A stretch of DNA of 64,000 nt from Acidobacteriota bacterium. GTDB taxonomy: Bacteria > Acidobacteriota > Terriglobia > Bryobacterales > Bryobacteraceae. The translations under genes were made by a program, and so were the position numbers. The notes under the pieces were generated by a model. That model had not been told where the DNA came from. It was given only the letters and a program-made list of their open reading frames with translations, and ran no database searches. The stretch covers positions 1-64,000 of the forward strand of contig CANIVU010000018.1 of NCBI GenBank assembly GCA_947470805.1. The letters are read 5' to 3'. Each line of letters starts with the position of its first letter. Position 1 is the first letter of the stretch. This document shows, piece by piece, positions 43,350 through 53,322 of the stretch.

Positions 43350-45497
43350 ATGCGCAAACTCGTGTCGATCTCCCTCTGCGCCGCCCTCCTGGCCTCCGCC
43401 GCGCCGATCGACCCGCGCGAGGAAGCCTTCATCGGCAACCGCCGCGCCTACTGGGCCTTCCAAAAAGTCGTCCGCCCCCCCGTCCCGGCATCGACACCCA
43501 ACCCAATCGACGCCTTCATCCAAGAAGGCCTGCAATCCAAAAACCTCACCCCCTCCCCCGAAGCCGAAAAGCGCACCCTCATCCGCCGCGCCACCATCGA
43601 TCTCACCGGCCTGCCGCCCACCCAATCCGAAGTCGACAACTTCCTCGCCGACTCGAGCAAAAACGCCTACGACAAGCTAATCGCTCGTCTCCAGTCCACC
43701 CCAGCCTACGGTGAACGCTGGGCCCTCAAATGGCTCGACGTCGTCCGCTACGCCGATACCAACGGCTACGAACTCGACGCCGAGCGCCCCCAAGCCTGGC
43801 GCTACCGCGACTACGTCATCCAGTCGTTTCAGCAGAACAAACCCTACGACCGTTTCGTCAAGGAACAAATCGCCGGCGACGAACTCTACCCTGGTCAGGA
43901 CGCGGCCCTCGTCGCCACCGGCTTCCTCCGCGCCGGCCCCCGCCACGTTGTCGGCGGCAACATCGACGAAGAGATCAGCCGCCAGGAAGTGCTCCTGGAA
44001 ATGACGCTAGGCGTCAGCAACACTTTCCTCGGTCTCACCGTCGGCTGCGCCCGCTGCCACAACCACAAGTTCGACCCCATCACGCAAGCCGATCACTTCC
44101 GCATCCAGGCCATCATGGCCGCCACCGATCTGAAGGAAATTCAGATCGCCCCCAAGGAAGCGCAGACCCAACACGAAGCCGCCAAAAAGGCCCACGAAGC
44201 CCGCCTGAAACCGATCCAGGACGAAATCGCCGCCATCGAAAAACCGGTCCGCGAACAGCTCCGCGAAGCCAAAAAGAAACTCCTGGCAAAGGAACTCGCG
44301 GCCGCCCTCGACATCCCCAAAGAAAAGCGCACCCCCGAACAGGAGCTGCTCTTCAAAGACGCATCGAAGCAAATCGGCGTCAGCTGGGATGAAGTCGTCA
44401 ACGCCATTCCAGCCGCTCCCAAGGCCCGCCGCGCCGCTCTCCGCGCCCAGATGCACGCCATCAATCTGGACGAACCCGAACCGCCCGCCACCGCCTTCGC
44501 CGTTGCCAACATGGACAACGCGCCCCAAACCCACATCCTCAAACTCGGCGAACCCAAACACAAAATCGCCCCCGTCGAACCCGCCTTCCTCTCCGTCCTC
44601 GGCGCCATCGAAGCCCCCAAATCCGCCGCCGGCCGCCGCGCGGCCTTCGCCAACTGGCTCGCCGATCCCGCCCACCCGCTCACAGCCCGCGTCATGGTCA
44701 ACCGCATCTGGCAGTTCCGCATGGGCACCGGAATCGTCCCCACGCCCAACGACTTCGGCCAGCTTGGCGGCCGCCCCTCCAACCGCCCCCTCCTCGATTG
44801 GCTAGCCGCCGAATTCGTGTCCAGCGGCTGGAACATCCAACACATCGACAAGCTCATCGTCACCTCTGCCACCTACCGCCAAACCACCAAGATCGATGAA
44901 GCCAAAGCCGCCATCGACGGCGACAACAAATTCTACTGGCGCATGAAACAGCGCCGCATGGAAGGCGAAGCCCTCCGCGACGCCGTCCTCCAAGCCTCCG
45001 GCAAGCTCAACACCAAAGCCTTCGGCCCGCCCATCAAGACGCCGATCGAACAGGAAATCTACGACATCATCTTCACCGAAGCCGAGCCCGATAACCTCTG
45101 GCCGCTCCCCAAAGACCGCAGCGAGATCTATCGAAAATCGATCTATCTCCTCAACAAACGCACCGTCCGCCTGCCCATGCTGACCAACTTCGATCAGCCC
45201 GACGCCATCAGCTCCTGCCCCATCCGCGCCGTCTCCACGCACGCGCTCCAGGCGCTCTCGCTCCTCAATAGCGACTTCATGCACGAGCAGTCCCAAACCC
45301 TCGCCGCGAGAGTCGACGAGAAGTGCAAAGGCAACCTCGACTGCCGCCTCAAAACGGCCTATCAGATCACGCTCCAGCGCCCCCCGCGCCCCGAAGAACA
45401 ACAACTGGCCCGGCAATATCTCACGCAGAAGAGTTTGCCGCTCGAAGACTTCTGCAAGGCTCTCCTCAATCGCCATGAGTTCGTCTACATCCCCTAA
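43350..45497 (+). CDS. Secreted DUF1549/DUF1553 (PSD1-type) protein
   Basis: 715 residues with signal peptide [20 protein letters not shown]1549 spans about 40-245 ([56 protein letters not shown]) and contains one heme-like [11 protein letters not shown] motif near 235, a conserved feature of this family. DUF1553 spans about 430-690 ([39 protein letters not shown]). A charged coiled-coil-like insert lies between. The function is unknown; in planctomycetes and acidobacteria such genes pair with DUF1501 genes, as here with a 23 bp overlap. No separate cytochrome domain is at the N-terminus. Confidence 0.9.
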   Translation: MRKLVSISLCAALLASAAPIDPREEAFIGNRRAYWAFQKVVRPPVPASTPNPIDAFIQEGLQSKNLTPSPEAEKRTLIRRATIDLTGLPPTQSEVDNFLADSSKNAYDKLIARLQSTPAYGERWALKWLDVVRYADTNGYELDAERPQAWRYRDYVIQSFQQNKPYDRFVKEQIAGDELYPGQDAALVATGFLRAGPRHVVGGNIDEEISRQEVLLEMTLGVSNTFLGLTVGCARCHNHKFDPITQADHFRIQAIMAATDLKEIQIAPKEAQTQHEAAKKAHEARLKPIQDEIAAIEKPVREQLREAKKKLLAKELAAALDIPKEKRTPEQELLFKDASKQIGVSWDEVVNAIPAAPKARRAALRAQMHAINLDEPEPPATAFAVANMDNAPQTHILKLGEPKHKIAPVEPAFLSVLGAIEAPKSAAGRRAAFANWLADPAHPLTARVMVNRIWQFRMGTGIVPTPNDFGQLGGRPSNRPLLDWLAAEFVSSGWNIQHIDKLIVTSATYRQTTKIDEAKAAIDGDNKFYWRMKQRRMEGEALRDAVLQASGKLNTKAFGPPIKTPIEQEIYDIIFTEAEPDNLWPLPKDRSEIYRKSIYLLNKRTVRLPMLTNFDQPDAISSCPIRAVSTHALQALSLLNSDFMHEQSQTLAARVDEKCKGNLDCRLKTAYQITLQRPPRPEEQQLARQYLTQKSLPLEDFCKALLNRHEFVYIP

Positions 45498-46878
45498 CCG
45501 CCGCAGCGTCCTCAAATCCGGCCTCGGCGCCATCGCCGCCGAATGGCTCCTCCAGCGCGACCTCCACGCCGCCGGCGTCAGCCCCCTCGCGCCGAAGCCG
45601 CCCCACTTCGCCCCCAAAGCCAAACGAGTTATTTTCCTGTTCATGGTCGGCGCCCCGTCGTCCATCGACATGTTCGACCCCAAGCCCGCCCTCACCAAAT
45701 TCGCCGGCCAGAAACTCCCCCCCAGTTTCGGCAAAATCATCTCCCAATTCACCACCGGCGATACCGCCCTCCTCCCCTCTCCCTGGGAGTTCAAAAAGTA
45801 CGGCCAGTCCGGCATCCCCGTCAGCGGCCTCGCCCCCCACGTCGCGCAGTGCGTCGACGACATGTGCTTCGTCCGCAGCTTCTACACCGAAAGCGCCGTC
45901 CACGCCCCGGCCATGTACCAGGTCCACTCCGGCCGCGTCCTTACGGGCTACCCGTCCATGGGCGCCTGGGTCACCTACGGCCTCGGCTCCCCCGCCGATA
46001 ATCTCCCCGCCTACGTTGTCATGCCCCAGCCCGAAGGCACCCCCGAAGGCGGCACGCCCTGCTGGAGCAGCGGCTTCCTCCCCTCCGTATACCAGGGCAC
46101 CCTCCTCCGCTCCGGCCCTTCCCCCATCCTCCATCTCAAAAACCCCAACGGCGTCACCCCCGAACGCCAGAAAAACACCCTCGACCTCCTCCAGGAAATG
46201 AACCTGCTCGATTCAACACCCGGCGACACCGAACACGCCGCCCGCATCGCCAGCTACGAACTGGCCTTCAAGATGCAATCCGCCGCCCCCGAAGCCGTCG
46301 ACCTCTCCAAGGAATCCGAAGCCACCAAGAAGCTCTACGGCCTCGACGAAAAGAACACCTACGACTTCGGCTCCCGCCTCCTCCTCGCCCGCCGCCTGAT
46401 CGAACGCGGCACCCGCTTTGTCCAGATCTACTCCGGCGGCGGCCCCGTAAGTATCCAGTGGGACGCCCACAAGGACCTGGTCGCCAATCACGAAAAGATG
46501 TCCGGCCTGACGGACAAGCCCATCGCCGGCCTGCTGAAGGATCTGAAGTCCCGCGGTCTGCTCGACGAAACCCTCGTCATCTGGGGCAGCGAATTCGGCC
46601 GCCTACCGATGTCCGAAGGCGGCAACGGCCGCGATCACAACCCCCACGGTTTCACCATGTGGTTCGCCGGCGGCGGCGTAAAAGGCGGCCGCATCGTCGG
46701 CGAAACCGACGAGTTCGGCCTGAACGCCATCGGTGAAAAGTACCACATGCGCGACTTCCACGCGACCATCCTCCACGCCCTCGGTCTCGACCAGCACAAG
46801 CTCTTCTACCTCCACAACGGCCGCAACGAAAAACTCACCGATTTTGGCGGCACCGTCATCGATAAAGTCTTCATCTAA
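45475..46878 (+). CDS. DUF1501 protein, Tat-exported, sulfatase/phosphatase-fold
   Basis: 467 residues. The N-terminus [21 protein letters not shown] is a Tat-type signal. The DUF1501 body follows with [76 protein letters not shown] (split here over the His/Asp metal motif) and HDLHATILH-like [13 protein letters not shown]. The fold is related to alkaline-phosphatase/sulfatase enzymes, but the substrate is not known. Start and end are typical of the family. It overlaps its DUF1549/1553 partner by 23 bp, so the two products are probably made together and act together in the envelope. Confidence 0.9.
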   Translation: MSSSTSPNRRSVLKSGLGAIAAEWLLQRDLHAAGVSPLAPKPPHFAPKAKRVIFLFMVGAPSSIDMFDPKPALTKFAGQKLPPSFGKIISQFTTGDTALLPSPWEFKKYGQSGIPVSGLAPHVAQCVDDMCFVRSFYTESAVHAPAMYQVHSGRVLTGYPSMGAWVTYGLGSPADNLPAYVVMPQPEGTPEGGTPCWSSGFLPSVYQGTLLRSGPSPILHLKNPNGVTPERQKNTLDLLQEMNLLDSTPGDTEHAARIASYELAFKMQSAAPEAVDLSKESEATKKLYGLDEKNTYDFGSRLLLARRLIERGTRFVQIYSGGGPVSIQWDAHKDLVANHEKMSGLTDKPIAGLLKDLKSRGLLDETLVIWGSEFGRLPMSEGGNGRDHNPHGFTMWFAGGGVKGGRIVGETDEFGLNAIGEKYHMRDFHATILHALGLDQHKLFYLHNGRNEKLTDFGGTVIDKVFI

Positions 46879-46884
46879 CCGAAG

Positions 46885-47544
46885 GTGCGAACCCTCTGCC
46901 TCCTAATTCTGTCCGTCGCGCTGCCAGCCCAGCCTGCGAAAGATCTCTGGACCGCCATTGAGCCCATCTATGCGAAGACCCTGCAGCACCCCTTCCTGAC
47001 CGGCCTAACCGACGGCTCGCTCCCCAAGGAGCGATTCACGTTCTACCTCCAGCAGGACGCCGCCTACCTCGACGCCTTCAACCAAGCCCTCCTCGATCTG
47101 AGTAAAAAAGCCCCCAACAAACAATGGGCCCAAACCCTCCGCCGCCACGCCAAGGAGACAGTTGCAGCCGAAAAGAAACTCCCGCCCGCTCCCATTGCCC
47201 CAACCAACTATGCGTATGTCAACCACTTCCGCCAGGCCGTAGCGACAGGGACCTTCGCCGAAGGCCTGGCGTCGCTCCTCCCCTGCTACTGGATCTACCA
47301 GGAGGTAGGCCGCGAACTAATCCGCAAAGGGTCGAAAGACCCCGACTACCAATCCTGGATCACCAGTTACGCCAGCCCCGACTACGCGAAAAGCGTAAGC
47401 GAAGTCCTAGAGATGTACAACACGGCCGCCCCCAAACTAACGCCCGCACAGAAGGCTCACGCTACGGAGCTCTTCGTAATTTCCGCCCGCTACGAATACC
47501 AATTCTGGGACATGGCCTTCCGCCAAGAACCCTGGCTCCCCTAG
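46885..47544 (+). CDS. TenA/thiaminase-II-like protein with signal peptide
   Basis: 219 residues from GTG at 46885. A signal peptide (MRTLCLLILSVALPAQ) precedes a TenA helical bundle: HPFLTGLTDGSLPKERF, FYLQQDAAYLDAF with Asp58, LLPCYWIYQEVG with Cys134 as the candidate catalytic cysteine, and the final SARYEYQFWDMAF. TenA hydrolyses degraded thiamin pyrimidines or thiamin, normally in the cytoplasm; an exported form suggests scavenging of thiamin breakdown products outside. It starts 6 bp after the DUF1501 gene and is probably in the same transcript. The early Met and GTG fit no other start. Confidence 0.85.
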   Translation: MRTLCLLILSVALPAQPAKDLWTAIEPIYAKTLQHPFLTGLTDGSLPKERFTFYLQQDAAYLDAFNQALLDLSKKAPNKQWAQTLRRHAKETVAAEKKLPPAPIAPTNYAYVNHFRQAVATGTFAEGLASLLPCYWIYQEVGRELIRKGSKDPDYQSWITSYASPDYAKSVSEVLEMYNTAAPKLTPAQKAHATELFVISARYEYQFWDMAFRQEPWLP

Positions 47545-47546
47545 GA

Positions 47547-47947
47547 ATTCCCCTGGTACCGGGTAACCGGGAAACCCCGTAGTTTAGGATTTCCCCTCCG
47601 CCTCCAATCGCCTCAGTTTTCCCTGGGAGCCTGGCTACCAGAAAACCCCGCAATTTAGGATTTGCCCGAAGAACTGCAGCGCTCCGATGCGTCCGCCCCG
47701 GTCCGTGCGACCGGATTCACCCGGTAATCCAGGGTAGATTCCGTCCCCGGCCGCATCATCCGCCCCCTGATTTCCCTTGATACCGGGTAACCAGGAAACC
47801 CCGTAATTTAGGATTTACCAGAAGAATCGCCCCACCACCGCCGCCCGCGCCACGCACGCCAATAGGATTCCCCTTGGAGCCGCGTAACCGGATTCCCCCT
47901 GCGTCTACCGCTGCCCCATACGAACCCCTCAGATTCTCCCTTGCCCT
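47547..47947. repeat. Degenerate interspersed repeats that include the 3' end of the neighbouring receptor gene
   Basis: The 403 bp gap holds no gene. Three copies (47547-47592, 47617-47663, 47770-47816) share the core GAAACCCCGTAATTTAGGATTT, preceded by a TACCGGGTAACC segment, best kept in copies 1 and 3; a fourth partial copy lies near 47866-47900. After copies 2 and 3 comes GCCCGAAGAA or ACCAGAAGAATCGC, which on the minus strand reads like the receptor's own last codons (RFFW-stop) at 47948. It looks like repeated duplication of the receptor's gene end plus flank. No terminal inverted repeats or transposase are seen. Confidence 0.7.
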
Positions 47948-50341
47948 TTACCAGAAGAATCGCACCTTCACCCCAGCCGTCCGCGGCTGCACCACCCGCG
48001 TCCCCACAAAGATCGACTGAAAGTTATACAGCGCCGTCACGTTCCCAATGTTCGTCAACTGGAAACTAACATCCCACGTCTTTTTATCCCCACGGTAATG
48101 ATCGTGTCCAACGCTCATATCCGCCACCGTCCGCGGCCGCACCCGCGCCGGATTCGACGCCAGATTCACATAGGGCAACAGGTCCGAATAATCCCGATCC
48201 TTCACCACATCCGCCGGGTCCGACGGGTTGGAAACCAGCCCCGAATCATGCCGCACCGACAACGACGCCCACCAAGTCTTCTTCCACGCATAATTCAACA
48301 TTCCATGCACCCCCAACTTCTGGTCATGGTCAATAATGAACGGCCCCGCACTCAACGAATCGACCGCGCTCGACCCCAAAAACAGCCCACCCGAAAACGG
48401 CGGCGTCACAATCGCATGATAGTGCGTAAAGTTCAACGACCCCGAAAACCCACCCACCGGCAAAAAGTTAAACCGCCCCTCCACACCATTAATGCGCGAC
48501 TTAGCCAAAGTAATCGGAAAAATGATCCCCGTGTTCAGAAAATTGTCATTATCCTGTAAGTCGGTAGCCCGCTTATGATAAGAGGAGCCACTAAACCCCA
48601 CGTGCCGGGTAATCCCCTGCTGCACGCCCACTTCCATGAAATCCTGCCGCTCCGGCCGCATAATAATCACACCGCCCCCAAACGCCGCCCGCACCGCGTC
48701 CGGCGCCAACTCCCCCGCCTTCCGCGAACTCGACAGCAGCAAATTCTCGTTCGGCGGCGTCTGGTAGTTCCGGTTATACGACGCCCGGAACACCGTCCCC
48801 GTCTCCTTCAAATGAAACGCCATGCCCACCCGCGGCTGAAACTGTACGCCCTTTGCGACAAACTTATAGTGGTCATACCGTGCGCCCAACGATAACGTTA
48901 GCCGCTTCCACTTAATCCGGTCCTGCAAAAACCCCGAATAAAGAGCCCCCGTCAACTTATCCGCGAAAATGAAGGGCCGCCCGCCCCGAGTCAAATCCAC
49001 CTGCCGTAACCCGGGCAAATAATCATCCTTCGCCGGATCATTGAAGTCCTTATTCGTAATCCCAAACGAAAAGAACTCACTAATCGGGGTCCGCTGTAAA
49101 TCCGCCCCCATCCGCAAGGTATGAATCCCGCTCACCCGGTTATACCGCGCCGACAAATTGAACGTCGACAAATGCCGCGCCTGGCTCGCCGTCACCGGCG
49201 TATCTCCCGGGCTGGCAAATAACTCCGCAATCGCCGTCCGGTAACTCGACGATACATCAAACGTCGACCGCGCGTCAATCGTCCGCACCCACCCCGTCGA
49301 CACCGAAAAGTCCCGCATCTGCTGCCGCTGATCCTGCAAATTCGCATGTTGCGACCGCAAATTGGCCAGTTGGAAGTTACTGCGCCCCGCAATCAGATTC
49401 ATCCGAACCGTATCCCGCGCCGTTGGCTGATAATCAAAACGCGTAAACCCACGTTCCGAATTACCTCCGTTATGTAAGTTGTCCAACGAAACCGAATCCA
49501 AATACCGGTTCGATTTCAACGTATTCACGCTCGCGAAGTACCCGAACTTCGCCGTCCCGCCCTGCACCTGCGAAACATGCGACAACGTGTCAAACCCCGC
49601 CGCGTACAACTGCGTCGACCCGCCCGCCTTCCGCCCGCTCCCCATCCCCGTCCGCGTCGTAATATTGGCGACGCCCGAAACCTTGCTCCCATACTCCGCC
49701 GGCACGTCGCCCGTAAACAGCTCAATCGTCTGCACAATCGTCGGGTCCACCGCGTTCGAAAACGCTCCCGTCAACTGGTCCGTAATCGGCATCCCGTCAA
49801 TCACGTAGGTCATCTGATTGTGCGCCCCGCGCGGGTGAATCGCCCCGTTGGCATCCGCCGCAAACCCCGGAAAACTCAGCAAAACCGACTCAATCCCCCG
49901 CCCGCTCGCCTGCGACGGCAGATGCGCAAAACTCGCCGCGTCCAACTCCGTCCGCGTCCCCGTCGCCTCCGTGTCAATCGTTGCCCGGATCTCCGACGCC
50001 GTCACGTCAATCGCCGTCCCCTGCCCCGAAATCGTCATCGAAACATCCAACTTAAACGGCACATTCGACCGCAGCGAAACCGCCTGCTCCCGCACGTCAA
50101 ACCCCGTCTTTTCCACCTTCAGCACATAGGTCTGAAACGGCACATTTACAAATTGAAAATGCCCATCCTCCCCGGTCACCACCTGGTTCGAATAGCCGGC
50201 AATCGCGTTCGTCAATCGAACCGTCGCCCCCGGTATCGCCGAACCCGCCGGGTCCAACACGTCTCCCACCAACGTCGCCGTCGATTGGGCAAATAACGAA
50301 CAGGCAAATAGGGCTACGCCCCAAAGGGTAAAGCGAGTCAT
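47948..50341 (-). CDS. TonB-dependent receptor with carboxypeptidase-regulatory-like N-terminal domain
   Basis: 797 residues, signal peptide MTRFTLWGVALFACSLFAQ. An Ig-like regulatory domain (about 20-105; LVGDVLDPAGSAIPGATVRL, GHFQFVNVPFQTYVLKVEK) is followed by a plug (about 110-230; RGIESVLLSFPGF, YVIDGMPITDQ, VPAEYGSKVSGVANI) and a beta-barrel ending GVKVRFFW with the terminal aromatic. It imports or binds a ligand at the outer membrane with TonB energy, but no ligand is evident. The small membrane-protein gene 38 bp upstream on the same strand probably shares its transcript. The 3' flank carries copies of its own last codons. Confidence 0.9.
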   Translation of the reverse strand: MTRFTLWGVALFACSLFAQSTATLVGDVLDPAGSAIPGATVRLTNAIAGYSNQVVTGEDGHFQFVNVPFQTYVLKVEKTGFDVREQAVSLRSNVPFKLDVSMTISGQGTAIDVTASEIRATIDTEATGTRTELDAASFAHLPSQASGRGIESVLLSFPGFAADANGAIHPRGAHNQMTYVIDGMPITDQLTGAFSNAVDPTIVQTIELFTGDVPAEYGSKVSGVANITTRTGMGSGRKAGGSTQLYAAGFDTLSHVSQVQGGTAKFGYFASVNTLKSNRYLDSVSLDNLHNGGNSERGFTRFDYQPTARDTVRMNLIAGRSNFQLANLRSQHANLQDQRQQMRDFSVSTGWVRTIDARSTFDVSSSYRTAIAELFASPGDTPVTASQARHLSTFNLSARYNRVSGIHTLRMGADLQRTPISEFFSFGITNKDFNDPAKDDYLPGLRQVDLTRGGRPFIFADKLTGALYSGFLQDRIKWKRLTLSLGARYDHYKFVAKGVQFQPRVGMAFHLKETGTVFRASYNRNYQTPPNENLLLSSSRKAGELAPDAVRAAFGGGVIIMRPERQDFMEVGVQQGITRHVGFSGSSYHKRATDLQDNDNFLNTGIIFPITLAKSRINGVEGRFNFLPVGGFSGSLNFTHYHAIVTPPFSGGLFLGSSAVDSLSAGPFIIDHDQKLGVHGMLNYAWKKTWWASLSVRHDSGLVSNPSDPADVVKDRDYSDLLPYVNLASNPARVRPRTVADMSVGHDHYRGDKKTWDVSFQLTNIGNVTALYNFQSIFVGTRVVQPRTAGVKVRFFW

Positions 50342-50379
50342 CCAAATCTCTCCTAAATGAAAACGAAGTTATCGTCGAG

Positions 50380-50670
50380 TTAGGAGAAAGACGGCGGCGC
50401 GCGATCCCGCGCCGAAAGAACCAATCCGGCAAAATCATCACAAACCAACGGAGGGGCCGCAGCCTCAACCAAAAACACCAACGGCGCCACCACCACCGCC
50501 GCCTCGGCCAGCGAAACCATCTGGTGTTCTAAGTTGTTAAACGAACAACTATTCGTCTTCCCCAGCGTGTGCTTGTGCAGCGGGGAAAACAGTGCCACGC
50601 CAAAAAACAGCAGCAAAACCGCCAGCAATACCGCCACACGCGCCCGTGAGGGTGCGGCCAAACGGTCCAT
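50380..50670 (-). CDS. Small two-helix membrane protein with His/Cys loop, DUF2946-like
   Basis: 96 residues from ATG 50670 (an in-frame ATG at 50691 is also possible). A first membrane helix (VAVLLAVLLLFFGVALF) is followed by a loop SPLHKHTLGKTNSC with two His and a Cys, then NNLEHQM, a second hydrophobic stretch (AAVVVAPLVFLVEAA) and a short tail with RDRAPPSFS. The loop and the RAPP ending resemble DUF2946-type proteins found beside metal or TonB systems. I infer a metal-linked accessory to the receptor encoded 38 bp downstream. The match is by eye only. Confidence 0.6.
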   Translation of the reverse strand: MDRLAAPSRARVAVLLAVLLLFFGVALFSPLHKHTLGKTNSCSFNNLEHQMVSLAEAAVVVAPLVFLVEAAAPPLVCDDFAGLVLSARDRAPPSFS

Positions 50671-50717
50671 TCGTGTGACGCTGCCTGTCAATGTACAGCA
50701 TCAGTGTAACAAAGCCC

Positions 50718-51782
50718 CTACCGCGAACGGAGCGCAAACAGCAGCAACACCGAAACGCCAACCAGCCACAGCGCCGCCGGCTCCGGCACGCTCGTCTCCG
50801 GAACAACCAGCGGCGGCGCAACACTCAGAGCCCGCATCGGCGCCTGCGGCGTCAACAGCACTGCCTGCTCCACCCCGTTCAGCCGCCCCGTCCCCACAAT
50901 CTGCCCCCGATCGTTCATCCCATACGCAGCCAGCAACTCCCACGCCGACCCCGGCCCCAGTAGCCCGTTCAAGTCGTACATTACCCCCGCGTCCCACAAG
51001 AAACCCGCGGTGCCCGCGCTCCCCGTCAGGTCCGACACTCCCACAATCTGCCCCGACCCGTTCACCCCATACCCATAACTATTCGTCCCGCCCAGCGTCC
51101 CCAAATTCGTCGCCGCGCCCCCATCCCACCGCACCGCCCGCATCGCCCCACTCCCCGTCTGCGCACTCCCCACCACCGCCCCCGACGCCCCCACCGCATT
51201 CCCATAACTGTTCGCCCCGCCCAACGTCCCCAACACCGCCCCCCCGCCAAACGCCCGAAAACTCCCCGTCGCCGTCATCGCCGTCCCCGCCGCCACCCCA
51301 TACTGGTTCACCGCATTCGCCACGCTCCAGTCCCCGCCCGCCGGCTGCCCCAGCGTCGAAATCAACCCGCCCAACCGCACAAACGCCACTCCATCCGCCG
51401 TCATCCCCGCCGCATCCCCCGCCCCATTCATCCCCATCACATACGCCCCGGCCACCGCCTCCACCCCGCCGAAGTTATCCCAAATCAACCCCTGCCCCAC
51501 ATCGGCGGCCCCGCCCACGCCGCCCGCATCACTCACCGCATGCGCCCACGTCTGCGACGCCCCCGCCGGCAGCGTCAACGTCGTCACCGCCCCGTCCTGA
51601 TACAAAAACCCGCGCGACGTCCCGTCCGGCATCACGTAATTCCCAACCACCGCACCCGTCCCGCTAATCGCCGTCGCCCCGCTCGGATACCCCGCCGGCC
51701 CCACCGCCTGCACCTGAAACACCGGCACTGCAAACAACCCGGCAGCCCCCAACACCACCCACGCCACCAACCGGCAATTCAT
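50718..51782 (-). CDS. Secreted HAF-repeat protein with PEP-CTERM anchor
   Basis: 354 residues. Signal peptide, then several HAF-type repeats of about 35 residues (GTLGGANSYGNAVGASGAVVG, GTLGGTNSYGYGVNGSGQIVG, AYGMNDRGQIVGTG) that form beta strands. The C-terminus has VPEPAALW, a hydrophobic helix and RSR, the PEP-CTERM sorting signal for exosortase processing. It is probably an exported or extracellular-matrix protein. The start at 51782 is set by GGGAGG a few bases upstream and by the signal peptide; an open frame continues 34 codons farther without coding character. No exosortase gene is in the window. Confidence 0.88.
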   Translation of the reverse strand: MNCRLVAWVVLGAAGLFAVPVFQVQAVGPAGYPSGATAISGTGAVVGNYVMPDGTSRGFLYQDGAVTTLTLPAGASQTWAHAVSDAGGVGGAADVGQGLIWDNFGGVEAVAGAYVMGMNGAGDAAGMTADGVAFVRLGGLISTLGQPAGGDWSVANAVNQYGVAAGTAMTATGSFRAFGGGAVLGTLGGANSYGNAVGASGAVVGSAQTGSGAMRAVRWDGGAATNLGTLGGTNSYGYGVNGSGQIVGVSDLTGSAGTAGFLWDAGVMYDLNGLLGPGSAWELLAAYGMNDRGQIVGTGRLNGVEQAVLLTPQAPMRALSVAPPLVVPETSVPEPAALWLVGVSVLLLFALRSR

Positions 51783-51855
51783 CGCAATCCTCCCATCTCC
51801 CCCCAGTCTGCCCGGAATTCGGCAATAAAACGACCCCGCAAAACCACTACAGCGC

Positions 51856-51876
51856 TCTATTCGGTAAGGGAATAGA
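51856..51876. promoter_or_regulatory. Inverted repeat in the divergent spacer before the anion transporter
   Basis: Seven-base arms TCTATTC and GAATAGA enclose GGTAAGG in the 136 bp between the PEP-CTERM start and the transporter GTG. A TATGAT box at 51905-51910 lies nearer the transporter, but no good -35 box matches it. It could be an operator or a small stem; the evidence is the symmetry alone. Confidence 0.3.
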
Positions 51877-51918
51877 AGGCCCACGGCCTATCCCAAACGG
51901 GTGTTATGATAACCCTCC

Positions 51919-53322
51919 GTGCTGCGTTTTCTTAAGGGCTTCGGCCCCCTCATCATCCTCTACCTCCTCATCGCCTACGCCCTCCCCAAACCCGCCGCGG
52001 TCAAGCAGGAAGCCTGGCAACTCTTCGCCGTCTTCGCCTCCACCGTCGCCGGCCTCATCCTCCAACCCGTCGCCGGCGGCGCCATGGTCCTCATCGGCGT
52101 CGTCTTCTCCGCCCTCGTCGGCGGCCTCACCATCCAGTCGGCCCTCTCCGGCTACTCAGACCCCATGGTCTGGCTCGTCCTCATCGCCTTTCTCATCTCC
52201 CGCTCCCTCCTCAACACCGGCCTCGCTCGCCGCATCGCCCTCATATTCGTTCGCTTATTCGGCAAAACCTCCGTCGGCATCACCTACTCCCTCGCCGCCA
52301 CCGACGCCGTTCTCGCCACCATCATCCCCTCCAACGGCGCCCGCTCCGGCGGCGTCACATTGCCCATCGTCCGCTCCATCGCCGAACTCTACGGCTCCTC
52401 CCCCGGCGTCTCCGCCCACAAGCTCGGAGCCTATTTAATGGTGACCGTCTACCAATGCGTCTGCGTTGGCGCCGCCATGTTCTTCACCGGCCAGGCATCG
52501 AATCCCATGGCCGCCCAAATCGCCACCCAAAACGGCTTCCCCATCACCTGGGCCAGCTGGTTCATCGCTGGCTCGGTCCCGGGAATCGTTTCAATAGCCG
52601 CCATCCCGCTCATCGTGATGAAGATCTTCCCGCCCGTCGTCAAGAAGACCCCCGAAGCCGCCGCCTTCGCTGCCCGCGAGCTCGAAAAAATGGGCCCCAT
52701 GTCCCGCCAGGAACGCATCCTCGCCGTCGTCTTCGCCGCCATCTGCACCATGTGGGCCACCGCCTCGCGCCACGGGATCGACATCACCATCACCGCCCTC
52801 CTCGGTGCCACCGCTCTCCTCCTCACCGGCGTCCTCACCTGGGACGACGTCAAAAGCGAAAAGTCCGCCTGGGACATGTTCATCTGGTACGGCGGCCTCG
52901 TCCGCCTCGGCAAAGCGCTCAACGACGGCGGCGTCATGCGCGCCTTCGCCGACTCGATCGGAGTCTGGTTCACCGACACACCCTGGCCCCTCCTCTTCGG
53001 CGCAGCGCTGCTCATCTACTTCTACGCCCACTACGCCTTTGCTTCCATCACCGCCCATCTCCTGGCCATGTACCCGCCCTTCCTCGCGGTACTCGTCCTG
53101 AAAGGAGCCCCCCTCGGCCTCGTCGCCTTCGCCTTCGCCTGCTTCGTCAACTTCTCCAGCGGCCTCACCAACTACGGCACCACCCCGTCCCCCATGTTCT
53201 TCGCCCAGGAATACGTCTCCATGAAAGACTGGTTCCGCGTCGGCGCCATCGTCTCCGTGTCCAACGTCCTCATCTGGTCCACCGTCGGCTTTGCTTGGTG
53301 GAAAGTGCTAGGAATCTGGTAA
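51919..53322 (+). CDS. DASS-family anion/dicarboxylate transporter (SLC13-like)
   Basis: 467 residues with about 12 hydrophobic helices. Family marks are AVFASTVAGLILQPVAGGAMVLI, IPSNGARSGGVTLPIVRSI (the SNT-type motif of this branch as SNG) and the final NFSSGLTNYGTTPSPMFF, which forms the second substrate motif. This is the CitT/DiT1 branch, importing or exchanging citrate, malate, oxoglutarate or similar acids. It starts with GTG at 51919. It stands alone between a divergent PEP-CTERM gene and a convergent DUF1835 gene it overlaps by 15 bp. Confidence 0.88.
   Translation: MLRFLKGFGPLIILYLLIAYALPKPAAVKQEAWQLFAVFASTVAGLILQPVAGGAMVLIGVVFSALVGGLTIQSALSGYSDPMVWLVLIAFLISRSLLNTGLARRIALIFVRLFGKTSVGITYSLAATDAVLATIIPSNGARSGGVTLPIVRSIAELYGSSPGVSAHKLGAYLMVTVYQCVCVGAAMFFTGQASNPMAAQIATQNGFPITWASWFIAGSVPGIVSIAAIPLIVMKIFPPVVKKTPEAAAFAARELEKMGPMSRQERILAVVFAAICTMWATASRHGIDITITALLGATALLLTGVLTWDDVKSEKSAWDMFIWYGGLVRLGKALNDGGVMRAFADSIGVWFTDTPWPLLFGAALLIYFYAHYAFASITAHLLAMYPPFLAVLVLKGAPLGLVAFAFACFVNFSSGLTNYGTTPSPMFFAQEYVSMKDWFRVGAIVSVSNVLIWSTVGFAWWKVLGIW

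Noticed and set aside
47545-47947. CRISPR-like repeats
   Set aside because: Only three or four degenerate copies, uneven spacing, and repeats that match the receptor gene end.
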